Position numbers and translations under genes: made by a program. A DNA stretch of 64,000 nucleotides from Sporosarcina sp. E16_8 (GTDB lineage: Bacteria > Bacillota > Bacilli > Bacillales_A > Planococcaceae): positions 1 to 64,000 of the forward strand of contig NZ_JADPRZ010000005.1 in assembly GCF_017347095.1 (NCBI RefSeq), given 5' to 3'. Positions 33,891 to 44,072 of the stretch are shown piece by piece (the stretch's first letter is position 1; the number at the start of each line of letters is the position of its first letter). A model generated the notes under the pieces. That model worked only from the letters and a program-made list of their open reading frames with translations, was not told the origin of the DNA and did not search any database.

Positions 33891-34931
33891 ATGACTGGAG
33901 CAATTAACCAAAGAAAATCAGAGCATATTCAAATCACTTTGAATGAGCACGTAACAGGTGACACGATTACAACCGGCTTCGAAAAGGTTAAATTCATCCA
34001 TAATGCGTTGCCTGAAATCAATTTCAATGATATATCAATTGATACTACATTTTTAGGACATGATTGCAAAACACCCTTTTTAATCAGTTCCATGACAGGA
34101 GGGGCGGTTTTTGCAGAAACAATTAATCGGAATCTTGCCGAAGCTGCGGAAGAAAGAGGCTGGGGATTAGCTTTGGGTTCGACGCGCGCACTGATTGAAA
34201 GTGCGGAACATAGGTCCTCTTTTCAAGTTAGAAAATATGCTCCTAGCATCCCTATAATCGCTAATTTAGGGGCGGTTCAGCTTAACTATGGCTTTGGCGT
34301 AGATGAATGTCTCCGAATTATTGATATAACTGAGGCAAATGCTCTCGTTCTTCATTTGAACAGTATTCAGGAAGTGATCCAACCAGAGGGTAACACGGAT
34401 TTTAAAGATTTATTGGAGAAAATAGAACGACTTTGTAGTAAGTTGGAAGTGCCAGTTGGTGTTAAGGAAGTCGGATGGGGAATCGATGGGGCCACCGCTA
34501 AGCGATTATGCGATGTAGGCATATCCTTTATCGACGTAGCGGGGGCAGGCGGCACATCATGGAGTCAGGTCGAAAAGTTCCGTTCAACGTCTGCGGTGAA
34601 GAGAAAAGCCGCTGAAGCGTTTAGTGATTGGGGTATCCCAACAGTTGAATGCATTACTTCAGTAAGGGGTAAAATTGGTAAGCAACCGATAATCGCAAGT
34701 GGCGGAATGCATACTGGCCTAGATGGAGCAAAAGCGATTGCGCTTGGTGCAGATATAGTCGGGTTCGGCAGGTCAATTTTGAAGGAGGCTACGCTGTCTA
34801 CAGAGGATGTCCTGGAAGTGATGGAAACAAGGGAATTGGAACTTCGCATGGCTATGTTCGGCATTGGAGCGGCTTCATTGAAAGAGTTGAAAGAGACGGA
34901 TCGGGTCAGTTACCAGACTTACGTACGTTAA
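33891..34931 (+). CDS. fni: Isopentenyl-diphosphate delta-isomerase, type 2 (FMN/NADPH)
   Basis: Interconverts isopentenyl and dimethylallyl diphosphate in isoprenoid synthesis; cytosolic flavoenzyme. The 346-residue protein starts with the substrate-binding INQRKSEHIQI, has FLISSMTGG, GLALGSTRAL, the HLNSIQEVIQPEG segment (type 2 hallmark), the VGVKEVGWG strand, VAGAGGTSW and the FMN phosphate loop IIASGGMHTGLDGAKAIALG. Length and motifs are complete. GGAAAGG precedes the ATG. It stands alone, not with carotenoid or mevalonate genes, and an inverted repeat lies just upstream. Confidence 0.97.
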   Translation: MTGAINQRKSEHIQITLNEHVTGDTITTGFEKVKFIHNALPEINFNDISIDTTFLGHDCKTPFLISSMTGGAVFAETINRNLAEAAEERGWGLALGSTRALIESAEHRSSFQVRKYAPSIPIIANLGAVQLNYGFGVDECLRIIDITEANALVLHLNSIQEVIQPEGNTDFKDLLEKIERLCSKLEVPVGVKEVGWGIDGATAKRLCDVGISFIDVAGAGGTSWSQVEKFRSTSAVKRKAAEAFSDWGIPTVECITSVRGKIGKQPIIASGGMHTGLDGAKAIALGADIVGFGRSILKEATLSTEDVLEVMETRELELRMAMFGIGAASLKELKETDRVSYQTYVR

Positions 34932-34972
34932 AGCATTTAAATGCCCTTAACTTAATCCAACTAATGAATTAG

Positions 34973-35007
34973 AGTCGTCTTTACATGATGTAAAGACGAC
35001 TTTTTTC
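34973..35007 (+). terminator. Terminator after fni
   Basis: AGTCGTCTTTACA and TGTAAAGACGACT form a perfect stem with a three-base loop and six T. Confidence 0.92.
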
Positions 35008-35107
35008 ATTGTTTGAAAATGAAACTTTATTCATATGCGAAACGTAAATGAAGTTGGAATAGTGTTAGGGGGATGAATGATGCTTCGTAAATTGGCGTGA
35101 TTTCAAT

Positions 35108-35551
35108 ATGTGTAGTTTGGAATCAGCTCGTGTAAATATAGGGGATTTATTACCACATGAGGATTACTACAAAGTGAAATCAATCGTCGAGCGGATTGCT
35201 AGTGATGAACAACAAGAATTGAAGTTTTTACTTCACGGGGATACCGGGGTTCATAATTTTGTGTTTCAGCATAATAGATTAACTGGAATTATAGATCCTT
35301 CACCTATAGCAGGACCTATAATATATGACTTTACGTATGCATTTTGTTCATCACCAGATGATTTGGATGTAGAGACATTACTTTCAGTATTTTCCTTGCT
35401 CAAACAGGTACCTATTGGAAAAGTGAGACTTATAGAAGAAGTTATTTTCCAATTATATACGCGAATAGGGGTTTGTGTTAAAGTCCATCCACATGATTTG
35501 GAGGACTACCTTAAAGCATGGGATTATTGGAGACGCCTAATGCCTTCTTGA
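35108..35551 (+). pseudogene. 5'-truncated aminoglycoside phosphotransferase family gene
   Basis: The 147-codon frame holds only the C-lobe of an APH-type kinase: FLLHGDTGVHNFVFQHNRLT with the catalytic HGDxxxxN motif, GIIDPSPIAGPIIYDFTYAF with the metal-binding Asp, and the helical tail. The N-lobe and ATP-binding lysine are missing, and the family is normally 260-300 residues. There is no convincing ribosome binding site before the ATG at 35108. It is about 2.4 kb from a complete APH gene but not a recent copy of it, since the motifs differ. Confidence 0.65.
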
Positions 35552-35595
35552 GATAGCATGTGTCTAATTCATTTTAGAGGAGGTTTTGAGATCCA

Positions 35596-36300
35596 TTGGA
35601 AATTAAACAAGTTATTTTACACACAAAAAATGTACTACAAATGAAAAAGTTCTATATTGATATTTTGGGATTCTCTTTACTAAGAGAGGATAACATTAGT
35701 TTTCGAATTGCGACTGGTAGTAGTGAGTTAGAGTTTGTAGAACATGAAGCAGTAGATCATCCCTTTTATCATTTCGCCTTTAACATTCCAGCCAACAAAT
35801 TTAAAGAAGCAAAATTATGGACAAAAGAAAGAATTAACCTAGCTGTTGAAGATAATGAAGATGAAGTTTATTTTGAAAACCTAGATGCTCATGCTCTTTA
35901 TTTCTATGACCCTGCTGGCAATATCGTAGAGTTTATTGCCAGACATTCGGTATCAGAAGAAAGCTCAAAAACTTTTTCTATTAATAGTATTCTTAACATC
36001 GGTGAAATGAGTTTAACCGTGAATGACTCGATAGATGCAAGCAATCAGCTAAATGAAATTGGTGTACACGAGCGTGACAATGAAGAAATAAATAGGGATT
36101 GGCTAAATTTTATGGGTGAAAGAGAGAAAGGAATATTTTTATTATTAAATCAACCCGGTAGAAAATGGCTGTTCTCGGATAAAAAATCTATGATCTTCCC
36201 TCTTAAGATAATATTATCAAACGATCATATTATTATCATTAATTCGGGTAATGAATTAGAGATTTATCCGAATGGGGATTTAGACGGTAAGAGATTATAG
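35596..36300 (+). CDS. VOC family (glyoxalase-like) protein
   Basis: A 234-residue protein. Residues 1-115 form a vicinal-oxygen-chelate module: QVILHTKNVLQMKKFYIDIL and GFSLLREDNISFRIA, VDHPFYHFAFNIP, and ALYFYDPAGNIVEFI with the usual metal-binding His and Glu. The second half (about 135-234) looks like a diverged second module without clear metal ligands. GAGGAGG stands 15-17 bases before the TTG start at 35596, a little far. Substrate unknown; members include dioxygenases, glyoxalases and fosfomycin-type enzymes. Confidence 0.82.
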   Translation: MEIKQVILHTKNVLQMKKFYIDILGFSLLREDNISFRIATGSSELEFVEHEAVDHPFYHFAFNIPANKFKEAKLWTKERINLAVEDNEDEVYFENLDAHALYFYDPAGNIVEFIARHSVSEESSKTFSINSILNIGEMSLTVNDSIDASNQLNEIGVHERDNEEINRDWLNFMGEREKGIFLLLNQPGRKWLFSDKKSMIFPLKIILSNDHIIIINSGNELEIYPNGDLDGKRL

Positions 36301-36365
36301 GCGTAATCTGGAGTGGTTGAATGTTATTTAGTGAACGGTGATTGAAAAAGGAGAGGTGCTCTTTG

Positions 36366-36911
36366 TTGAAGAACAAATTTCTCGTGATTCCATTGCTATT
36401 TGCCGTTACGTTGGGTGTAATCCTTAGTGTGAAAACTTTTCCGAAACAATATACGGTTAATTTAGAAGGGGTAAAGTATCAGCTGGGGACCGAAAATAAT
36501 CACTTCACGGAGCCTATCACTATACGTATTGATGGGAAGCTACAGCAGAGTCTCACAGGTTCCAAAACCTTCAAAGGAACCATTGATATAGATGACGAGA
36601 AGATACCGGTACCAGAAGATCAAAGAGGGTTAGAAATTATGTTTCAAGATAACGGTGGAGGACCCATCGTATATAGTTATTTCGAAAATGGACGTCCAGG
36701 CACATATGGTTATGGGGTACTTTATACGAACAGCAACTTTAGTGAAGTTACCATCGCCACATTTCAAAAGGATGAGACGGACCTATCTAATCGTGGTTGG
36801 ACATCTGAAAATGGTCAAATGATAACCGCACCTGCTGCTAATAGGACCGAAGCATTGAAGATTTCAAACGAATTGATGAAAGATTATTTAAAAGGTAATT
36901 CTTTAAAATGA
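36366..36911 (+). CDS. Secreted or membrane-anchored protein, unknown function
   Basis: The product of about 182 residues starts with a signal anchor (LKNKFLVIPLLFAVTLGVIL) and continues as an outside domain: EGVKYQLGTENNHFTEPITI, RIDGKLQQSLTGSKTFKGTI, DNGGGPIVYSYFENGRPG and TIATFQKDETDLSNRGW. The pattern is a beta-rich domain with an aspartate-bounded IDIDDEKIP strand. TTG 36366 (or 36363) lies 8-10 bases after AAGGAGAGG. No family recognised; I do not see a catalytic motif. Confidence 0.65.
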   Translation: MKNKFLVIPLLFAVTLGVILSVKTFPKQYTVNLEGVKYQLGTENNHFTEPITIRIDGKLQQSLTGSKTFKGTIDIDDEKIPVPEDQRGLEIMFQDNGGGPIVYSYFENGRPGTYGYGVLYTNSNFSEVTIATFQKDETDLSNRGWTSENGQMITAPAANRTEALKISNELMKDYLKGNSLK

Positions 36912-36947
36912 TACTTCTAATATAGAAGGCGGCTGTTTTGAATATAG

Positions 36948-37115
36948 ACGTTCATACCTATCATCATTGAAATGATGATTGTTCTATTAATTATTTCGGT
37001 TTTCATTCTCATTGCAATCCCGAATGTCACGAAGCATTCGAAGTCAATTAATGAAAAGGGGGTAATTACTGATGTCGATAGTGAGGGAAATATCGCCTTA
37101 TTGTCAATTGCTTAG
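36948..37115 (+). pseudogene. comGC (competence pseudopilin) remnant
   Basis: The frame reads FIPIIIEMMIVLLIISVFIL then IAIPNVTKHSKSINEKG and VITDVDSEGNIALLSIA before TAG at 37113. This is the type IV pilin-like N-terminus of ComGC (IEMMIVLxIISxLLLIAIPN, VTKHNxxINxKG), with the prepilin cleavage leader altered, a TAG just upstream (36945) and the middle of the protein lost. ComGC forms the DNA-uptake pilus. No other comG gene is nearby, so this is a transposed or leftover fragment and not the working competence operon. Confidence 0.62.
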
Positions 37116-37143
37116 GTCAAATCGTCAACTGCATATAAAAATA

Positions 37144-37185
37144 AATAAGGCCCATTGCTAATAAAATAGCCATGGACCTTATTTT
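37144..37185. terminator. Terminator-like hairpin
   Basis: AATAAGG.CCAT.GCTA and TAGC.ATGG.CCTTATT pair around ATAAAA, followed by TTTT. It follows the comGC ruin. Confidence 0.7.
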
Positions 37186-37301
37186 CATAAAAAGGGTTTC
37201 CAATCACTTGAAAACCGCATACATTTTTCTCTTCACAATCTTGATGTTTGGGTTAGCATGGTCAATTAATCCAACGCCTTAATTGGCAAACAGATAACAA
37301 G

Positions 37302-37718
37302 GTGGAAAATATAAACACAATCAAAAGTGACCTAACGGCGGTAGAAAAACAACTTACTTTCAATCGGATTGAAAGTAAGTTAATTGATGAGGAAACGTTA
37401 ATTTTGAAGGTTTTAACTTATAAGGGGATCGAACAACGGAAAATCTTCCTCGCAGACTGGCGTACAAGCCCTTACAAGCGGGAAACCTTCAAAAAGGCGA
37501 TATAATATGCCTATGACTTAGAATTGAACGTTCTACAGCTCGTAGGTGTGCAAATTCATGATAAGGCGGCGGCGAAGGCCAAAGCGAAAGCCGTCAATAA
37601 TAACGAAGTAGTATTACCCAATAAGGGGGTGGTGCTTTTTTGCGTGATTTATAATGAAATATATCCTTATAGCAATCCTACTGCAGGAGGAAATTTTAGT
37701 TTGTACGATTATTCATAG
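37302..37718 (+). pseudogene. Unknown gene interrupted by in-frame TAA
   Basis: From GTG 37302, behind AAGGTGG, a 67-codon frame (ENINTIKSDLTAVEKQLTFN, KVLTYKGIEQRKIFLADW, SPYKRETFKKAI) ends at TAA 37503-37505. The same frame continues for 70 codons: YAYDLELNVLQLVGVQIHDK, an Ala/Lys-rich AAAKAKAKAV, then NEVVLPNKGVVLF and YNEIYPYSNPTAGG, ending at 37718. Continuity of frame and style suggests one protein of about 138 residues with a nonsense codon. Family unknown. Confidence 0.45.
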
Positions 37719-37798
37719 TTGATAAACCAAGAGTAACGTGATTTTAGTGGTTGGATAAATTGGATTATGTAAATATAAGTGCCGAAATCACGAGTGTT

Positions 37799-37810
37799 GA
37801 ACATATGTTC
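37799..37810. promoter_or_regulatory. LexA (SOS) box
   Basis: GAACATATGTTC is a perfect palindrome matching the Gram-positive LexA/DinR core GAAC-N4-GTTC. Downstream lie a -10-like TAGAAT (37824-37829) and a ribosome binding site GAGGTGAG before ATG 37846, but that frame stops after 12 codons (37882-37884). It looks like the control region of a DNA-damage gene whose coding part has been lost. Confidence 0.7.
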
Positions 37811-37845
37811 TTATTGGTAGGAATAGAATGGAGAGGTGAGAAACA

Positions 37846-37884
37846 ATGTTCAAAATATATTTCGGAAAAAAAACGATATTTTAA
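37846..37884 (+). pseudogene. Stub of an SOS-regulated frame (12 codons)
   Basis: ATG 37846 follows GAGGTGAG by five bases and encodes MFKIYFGKKTIF before TAA. The good ribosome binding site and LexA box upstream suggest the start of a damage-inducible gene, now broken. A working 12-residue peptide cannot be excluded. Confidence 0.35.
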
Positions 37885-37997
37885 ACAAAATCACGCTACA
37901 TTGTCCAAGTAAAAAAGTTAATTTAGATTCTTTTGTTTAAAAAATCACAATTTGGGTATATATAGCCGGGTTAGAACATTAGTTCTGAACCCTGTAA

Positions 37998-39279
<1,282 letters not shown>

Positions 39280-39281
<2 letters not shown>

Positions 39282-39318
39282 AAGGGACCTGATTAATATC
39301 AAAGCAGGTCCCTTTTAG
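39280..39318 (+). terminator. Terminator after the homing endonuclease gene
   Basis: TAAAAGGGACCTG and CAGGTCCCTTTTA form a stem around GATTAATATCAAAG-type loop sequence. Confidence 0.85.
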
Positions 39319-39662
<344 letters not shown>

Positions 39663-39710
39663 AAAAACGAAGTGTCAGCTTCTCTATTAAAGAAATCGGC
39701 ACTTCGTTTT
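39663..39710. terminator. Terminator after the zinc-ribbon gene (minus strand)
   Basis: AAAACGAAGTG and CACTTCGTTTT form a perfect stem; the inner AGCTTCTC/AGAAATC region pairs imperfectly. It lies 12 bases after the stop of the minus-strand gene. Confidence 0.8.
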
Positions 39711-39721
39711 ATTCACTATAC

Positions 39722-39931
39722 TTATCGTGCCTCTTTTGGTGGTTGGCACACGTCACATTTACGTTGGTTATTAGTATTAAATTTCGTAAATGTCTTTTCA
39801 AAGTTGCTACCACAAGCACATTTAAATAGTAACTTTTGAGAAAAACCATTATATTCCGTCGTTAACAACTTACTTTCTGAGTTCTTCTCAACAAATTCTT
39901 TAATTTTATCGATCGTCCATCGTTTACTCAT
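39722..39931 (-). CDS. Small zinc-ribbon protein, homing-endonuclease-associated type
   Basis: A 69-residue protein: SKRWTIDKIKEFVEKNSESK, LLTTEYNGFSQKLLFKCACG, FEKTFTKFNTNNQRKCDVC. Two CxC/CxxC knuckles bind one zinc. The repeat WTIxKIKEFV...LLSTEYxNxxxKLLFKCxCGxxFExxFxxFxxxxxRxCxxC is the small domain that often precedes phage homing endonucleases (DUF723-like). Here it stands alone next to a LAGLIDADG gene. GGAGGTG lies seven bases before ATG 39931. It may be a stand-alone domain or the end of a truncated endonuclease. Confidence 0.7.
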   Translation of the reverse strand: MSKRWTIDKIKEFVEKNSESKLLTTEYNGFSQKLLFKCACGSNFEKTFTKFNTNNQRKCDVCQPPKEAR

Positions 39932-40135
39932 TCTCTTACACCTCCATATTTTATCGCTATGCGGAGGGTTTTCTTCGCATACGTTCAATTATAGGCAAAA
40001 AGTAGTTATTATCCTAAGTTACTCATTATAACATGAGCTGGTACTCAATTAAACAGGTGGAAGGTATCTTATTTATACAGATTGGTAAGGGTTTGAAGTT
40101 ATCGCTACCTATTCTCACCTAAGGTACGACTTTCA

Positions 40136-40173
40136 CCAACTTAAAAGTCATTCATCACTTTTAAGTTGGTTTA
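40136..40173. terminator. Terminator after the DHA2 transporter
   Basis: ACCAACTTAAAAGT and ACTTTTAAGTTGGT pair around CATTCATC. It lies just after the stop of the minus-strand transporter gene. Confidence 0.88.
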
Positions 40174-40179
40174 TTGAGC

Positions 40180-41592
40180 TCATTTCCCTTGTCTTACATT
40201 ACGTAATAATAGTGATAACGCAAAACCGATGATCGCGATGATTAACCCGAATGTTATCGAGTTTTGAACACCTTGAATCGAGCCTTCTAACTGTGCTACT
40301 ACTGTATTGCCATTTATATTCACATAATTCGCCGTACTAATCGACATAATTGTAATCGCGACTGCTGTACCAATTGCACCGGCCACCTGCTGCAATGTAT
40401 TCATGATAGCTGTGCCATCCGGATACAACTGTCTAGGAAGCTGATTGAGCCCATTTGTTTGTGCAGGCATCATCGTCAATGTAATACCGATAAACATAAT
40501 AATATGAAATGCAATGATAAAGTAGATAGATGTTGTACCGTCAATTGTACGTAGAGCAAACAGCGCAACAATGCTCATAAATAGCCCTCCGGGTACCATC
40601 ACACGTGGCCCGAAGCGATCAAACATATTTCCTGCCAAAACGGAAACAAAGGCATTAATAACGCCACCTGGCAATAATGCAACACCAGCAATGACGGGTG
40701 TTAACAGTAAAATGTTTTGTAAATAAATCGGTAGTAATACCATCGTCGATAAAATCATCATCATACAAATCATAATGATGGTGACGCCCATGCTGAACAT
40801 GCGGTATTTAAATACGCGTAAATTCAGCATCGGTTGTTCCATCTTCGTTTGTCGGAATCCAAATAGTACTAAGGAAAGTAAACCGATACCAATCGATACG
40901 AGTACTTCTGTGGACATAAATGTACCCAGTTTTCCTGAAATACTAAAGCCGTAAACGATACCACCAAAACCAATTGACGAAAGAATTATCGACAAGATAT
41001 CGAATTTCACAATATTTACTTCGCCCACGTTTTGGATAAATCGTAAACCAAACAACAGGGAAAATACTAAAAACGGTAGGCTCAACCAGAAAATAAAGTG
41101 CCATGATAACTGATCAATGACTAAACCAGCAATTGTTGGCCCAATTGCTGGCGCAAAAATGATAACAAGCCCAATCTTCCCCATCGCGGCACCACGTTTG
41201 TTAATTGGATAGACGAGCAAAACGACCTGCATCATCACCGGTAAAATAATGGCCGTACCAGCTGCTTGAATAATTCGTCCCAGCAATAAAATGATAAACG
41301 TTGGTGAAACGGCTGCAATGATCGTTCCTACAATAGAGAATACTAACGATGCTACAAACAACTGTCTAGTCGTAAAACGTTGCATTAAAAAGGCTGATAT
41401 GGGCACTAACACACCCAGTGTCAGTAAATAGCCAGTTGTTAACCATTGAATGGTTGGTGCATCTGAGTTGAAATCAGAAATTAATTGCACAAAAGCCATA
41501 TTCAAAGCCGTTTCATTAAATAGGCCGATAAACGTTGCAATTAAAAAAGCACTGATTATTTTAATTCGCTGTTCATATAAATCATTTTTCAT
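40180..41592 (-). CDS. DHA2 family multidrug efflux MFS transporter
   Basis: A 470-residue drug:H+ antiporter with about 14 membrane helices. Motif A-like TGYLLTLGVLVPISAFLMQR and QLFVASLVFSIVGTI, motif B-like LLGRIIQAAGTAIILPVM, and the 14-helix antiporter motif C GPTIAGLVIDQLSWHFIFW are clear. It is similar in kind to LmrB/EmrB proteins. AGGGAGGAA precedes the ATG. Stand-alone; upstream sequence (41640-41760, minus strand) may hold the last codons of a lost regulator. Substrate not predictable. Confidence 0.92.
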   Translation of the reverse strand: MKNDLYEQRIKIISAFLIATFIGLFNETALNMAFVQLISDFNSDAPTIQWLTTGYLLTLGVLVPISAFLMQRFTTRQLFVASLVFSIVGTIIAAVSPTFIILLLGRIIQAAGTAIILPVMMQVVLLVYPINKRGAAMGKIGLVIIFAPAIGPTIAGLVIDQLSWHFIFWLSLPFLVFSLLFGLRFIQNVGEVNIVKFDILSIILSSIGFGGIVYGFSISGKLGTFMSTEVLVSIGIGLLSLVLFGFRQTKMEQPMLNLRVFKYRMFSMGVTIIMICMMMILSTMVLLPIYLQNILLLTPVIAGVALLPGGVINAFVSVLAGNMFDRFGPRVMVPGGLFMSIVALFALRTIDGTTSIYFIIAFHIIMFIGITLTMMPAQTNGLNQLPRQLYPDGTAIMNTLQQVAGAIGTAVAITIMSISTANYVNINGNTVVAQLEGSIQGVQNSITFGLIIAIIGFALSLLLRNVRQGK

Positions 41593-41761
41593 CTTGTTCC
41601 TCCCTAAAAAAAATCACTTCCTCACTTTATCACAAAATGCTATAAGGAAACAGTTGATAGCTTGAATGAGCCAACTATCTATCCAGTTGTTTCTCAATCG
41701 CCATAATAGCGACACCATGCAATATACATTCTATTGGTATCTCCTCTATTCAACTAATTAA

Positions 41762-41995
41762 TCAGCTGAACTTCATAACAAAACCTGTGCTTTTAGCAGT
41801 AAAGCCATTTTTCAAATAAAATGCGTGAGCATCTACCCACTCTGCTCTATTGCCGCTATTTAAAGTGATTGCAAATCCACCTTGGTCAATAATGATTTCT
41901 TTTGCTCTTGCGATGAACTGTTTACCAATACCATTTCTTCTATAGCGTTGATTCACTACTAAGCATACAACACTTCCGTAACAACCACTCTGACA
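41762..41995 (-). pseudogene. GNAT acetyltransferase C-terminal fragment
   Basis: The frame reads GSVVCLVVNQRYRRNGIGKQ, FIARAKEIIIDQGGFAITLN and EWVDAHAFYLKNGFTAKSTG: motif A with the RxxGIG acetyl-CoA loop and motif B of a GNAT protein. The N-terminal half is missing. It overlaps the end of the adjacent MFS gene in another frame, and the TGA at 41996 stands just before the homology starts. The junction suggests a deletion that joined the two genes. Confidence 0.68.
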
Positions 41996-43076
41996 TCAGT
42001 CCTAGTATAAAGGTGAATACAATCTGTAATAAGCTTTGAAACATCGACGCTAAACTACCAAAACGTCCCATGATTGCTGTCGGGACATTTTTCTGGTAAA
42101 AAGTATCATAGCCTGCATTACTAAATGCCATAAAGAATCCTAAAAAGAAAAAGGCTGCTGTTGCCGTCAAAAAATCAACTGCACTGTAGAATAACAAATA
42201 ACCTACTGCTATTAAGACCATCCCAACACCTAAATATAGTTGTAATGAGAAGCGCTTTGCAAAGGCTGCTGAAGCCGCTGCACCAATTAATGCACCTACA
42301 CCTGCAATACTGACGATGAGCCCATACATTTGATCAGACAGTGCTAAATCTACCTTGATAAATGTGACCTCTTGGGAATCCAAAGCGAAAGCAATCATAA
42401 GCCCGGTCTGGAACAGCAAATAAATTTTAATAAAGTAACGATCCTGCTGAATAAACTTTTTTACAACCTGCCAATCAGCAGCGAGCATACTCACTGTAAT
42501 CGGCTCTCGTTGATTTAAGTGTTCATCTTCTACGTCGGGCAACCTTGCTATACAAAACGCACAGAAAAAGAAAGTAATCGCGTTTAAAATCACACACCAC
42601 ATCGTACCAAATAAGGAAATGAGTACACCGGCTAATGCTGGTCCGATTAAAAATGAACCTGAATTCATCATACTCATGATCGAGTTAAAGCTTCTCCGAT
42701 CGGTTTCAGTAACAAATTTTGTAATATAAAAGGTCGAGCTTGGACCAAAAAATGCCCCTGCAATGTTGGCCGCGAATAGAATACCATAAATAATCCATAG
42801 CGAATCCAAAAATGGAACAAGTAAAATATGCGAACCCCTTAGGATATCTGCTATGACCATCAATTTCCGTTTATTTACACGATCAATGATGGAGCCTGCC
42901 CAGAAATTTGTCAGCATTCGTGCAATTGGCCCAACAATGTAAATCCCCGCGACTGCAGCAGCTGAACCAGTCATATCAAGTACTAAAATATTTAACGCAA
43001 TTAAATAAACCCAGTTTCCAAAAAATGAAACGCCTATACCACCTAACAGAAGTGAGTACTTCTTAAAAATTCTCAT
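41940..43076 (-). CDS. MFS transporter, C-terminus altered by a deletion
   Basis: A 378-residue permease of the macrolide-efflux/YfiS-like MFS group: FGNWVYLIALNILVLDMTGS, RMLTNFWAGSIIDRVNKRKL (motif A), and FFLGFFMAFSNAGYDTFYQK with VPTAIMGRFGSLASM. Eleven or so helices are visible, but the last residues, EWLLRKCCMLSSESTL, are atypical and come from the DNA of a GNAT gene read in the wrong frame. So the final helix is lost and activity is doubtful. ATG 43076 follows GGGGGA by five bases. Confidence 0.78.
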   Translation of the reverse strand: MRIFKKYSLLLGGIGVSFFGNWVYLIALNILVLDMTGSAAAVAGIYIVGPIARMLTNFWAGSIIDRVNKRKLMVIADILRGSHILLVPFLDSLWIIYGILFAANIAGAFFGPSSTFYITKFVTETDRRSFNSIMSMMNSGSFLIGPALAGVLISLFGTMWCVILNAITFFFCAFCIARLPDVEDEHLNQREPITVSMLAADWQVVKKFIQQDRYFIKIYLLFQTGLMIAFALDSQEVTFIKVDLALSDQMYGLIVSIAGVGALIGAAASAAFAKRFSLQLYLGVGMVLIAVGYLLFYSAVDFLTATAAFFFLGFFMAFSNAGYDTFYQKNVPTAIMGRFGSLASMFQSLLQIVFTFILGLMSEWLLRKCCMLSSESTL

Positions 43077-43265
43077 TGAAATCCCCCGCATTCTTCGATG
43101 CCCTAAACTTCTAATTTAAGCTTATCAAATTTTGAGGTTAGGAATATTTAGTTTTGGGGCAATAATGTGGATATTGTGGGGTGGAAAGTGGAAATTCACT
43201 TGATTAGGTGGAAAAATTCTGCTATACAGCTTATAATTAAAGAGTATAGAAAGGAGTCGTTTAGT

Positions 43266-43442
43266 GTGAAAGAAATTAAATTAAATTCTCCTGAGTTTAA
43301 CCGCGTATTGAAAAATATGCAGCTTGAAAACTTACATTTAAGTCATTCGCTGCAACAAAAAGCTCTTGAAATTGTCAATTCGGGTATTCCAGTAACGCCG
43401 GCTTTGATTAAGGAAGCTTTGGCAAATGGCGAAATACAATGA
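43266..43442 (+). CDS. VbhA-like antitoxin of a Fic module
   Basis: A 58-residue protein from GTG 43266, nine bases after AAGGAG. It has the short helical layout of VbhA-type antitoxins, LNSPEFNRVLKNMQLENLHL and QKALEIVNSGIPVTPALIKE. The inhibitory helix of class I Fic antitoxins carries (S/T)xxxE(G/N), whose glutamate blocks ATP binding in the Fic active site. Here the aligned stretch is NMQLEN, keeping the glutamate and Asn but with Asn in place of Ser/Thr. It overlaps the toxin gene by 17 bases, as expected for a coupled pair. Confidence 0.82.
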   Translation: MKEIKLNSPEFNRVLKNMQLENLHLSHSLQQKALEIVNSGIPVTPALIKEALANGEIQ

Positions 43443-44004
43443 ATTTGAAAATGACGATTATCTTTTAACGACAAATTTGTTAGGTGTGACAAATTTTGCT
43501 GAGCTTGAGCAGGCTGAGGCGTTTACTTTCTCGATTCGTGCAACTCAAATTGAACAAGGTGCATACAACATTATGGCTTTTTCGCTCAGCAATTTTGTCG
43601 GACTTCACCACCATCTATTTCAAGACATCTACTCGTTTGCAGGACAATTCCGAGATGTGCAATTGATGAAAGGTAATACTCGCTTTTGCCAAGTACAATT
43701 CATGGATGCATACGCGTGTAATTTATTCACTCAATTACACAATGAACCTAAATGGGATACTCATGAGTATGCAGTTAAAAGATTGGCTTATTTCAAATCA
43801 GAGCTGAATATGCTGCATCCATTTCGTGAAGGCAATGGTCGAACAATTCGTATTTTCCTACAAGCCTTTGCAAAGTCAAAAAGATTTTTATGGACATACG
43901 ACAAAATCGATCGTGACGAATACATGCAAGCTATGATACGTGCAGTAACAAGTGAAGATTTCCTTGAAAAGTTATTGCTAGATACATTAAAATCCATAGA
44001 TTAA
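43426..44004 (+). CDS. Fic domain toxin (adenylyltransferase)
   Basis: Fic proteins transfer AMP to target proteins; VbhT/FicT-type toxins modify topoisomerase IV and gyrase. The 192-residue product contains the complete active-site motif HPFREGNGRTIR with His131, the flap region FAGQFRDVQLMKGNTRFCQV, and DEYMQAMIRAV at the C-terminus. It lacks an N-terminal inhibitory helix, so inhibition must come from the overlapping antitoxin. A terminator follows. parC and parE, known targets of class I Fic toxins, are encoded 1.6 kb away, which may be coincidence. Confidence 0.92.
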   Translation: MAKYNEFENDDYLLTTNLLGVTNFAELEQAEAFTFSIRATQIEQGAYNIMAFSLSNFVGLHHHLFQDIYSFAGQFRDVQLMKGNTRFCQVQFMDAYACNLFTQLHNEPKWDTHEYAVKRLAYFKSELNMLHPFREGNGRTIRIFLQAFAKSKRFLWTYDKIDRDEYMQAMIRAVTSEDFLEKLLLDTLKSID

Positions 44005-44007
44005 ATG

Positions 44008-44044
44008 CCGACGAACTTCCGACTTGGAAAGTTCGTTTTTTTTA
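44008..44044 (+). terminator. Terminator after the Fic toxin gene
   Basis: ACGAACTTCC and GGAAAGTTCGT form a short hairpin followed by eight T. The opposite strand may also serve the convergent MFS gene. Confidence 0.8.
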
Positions 44045-44072
44045 CATTATGTATAGAAAAAACCGCAAAAAG

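Noticed and set aside
41640..41760. Minus-strand phrase ECILHGVAIMAIEKQLDR ending in a stop
   Set aside because: Could be the tail of a lost regulator of the DHA2 pump, but too short to support a family or a feature.
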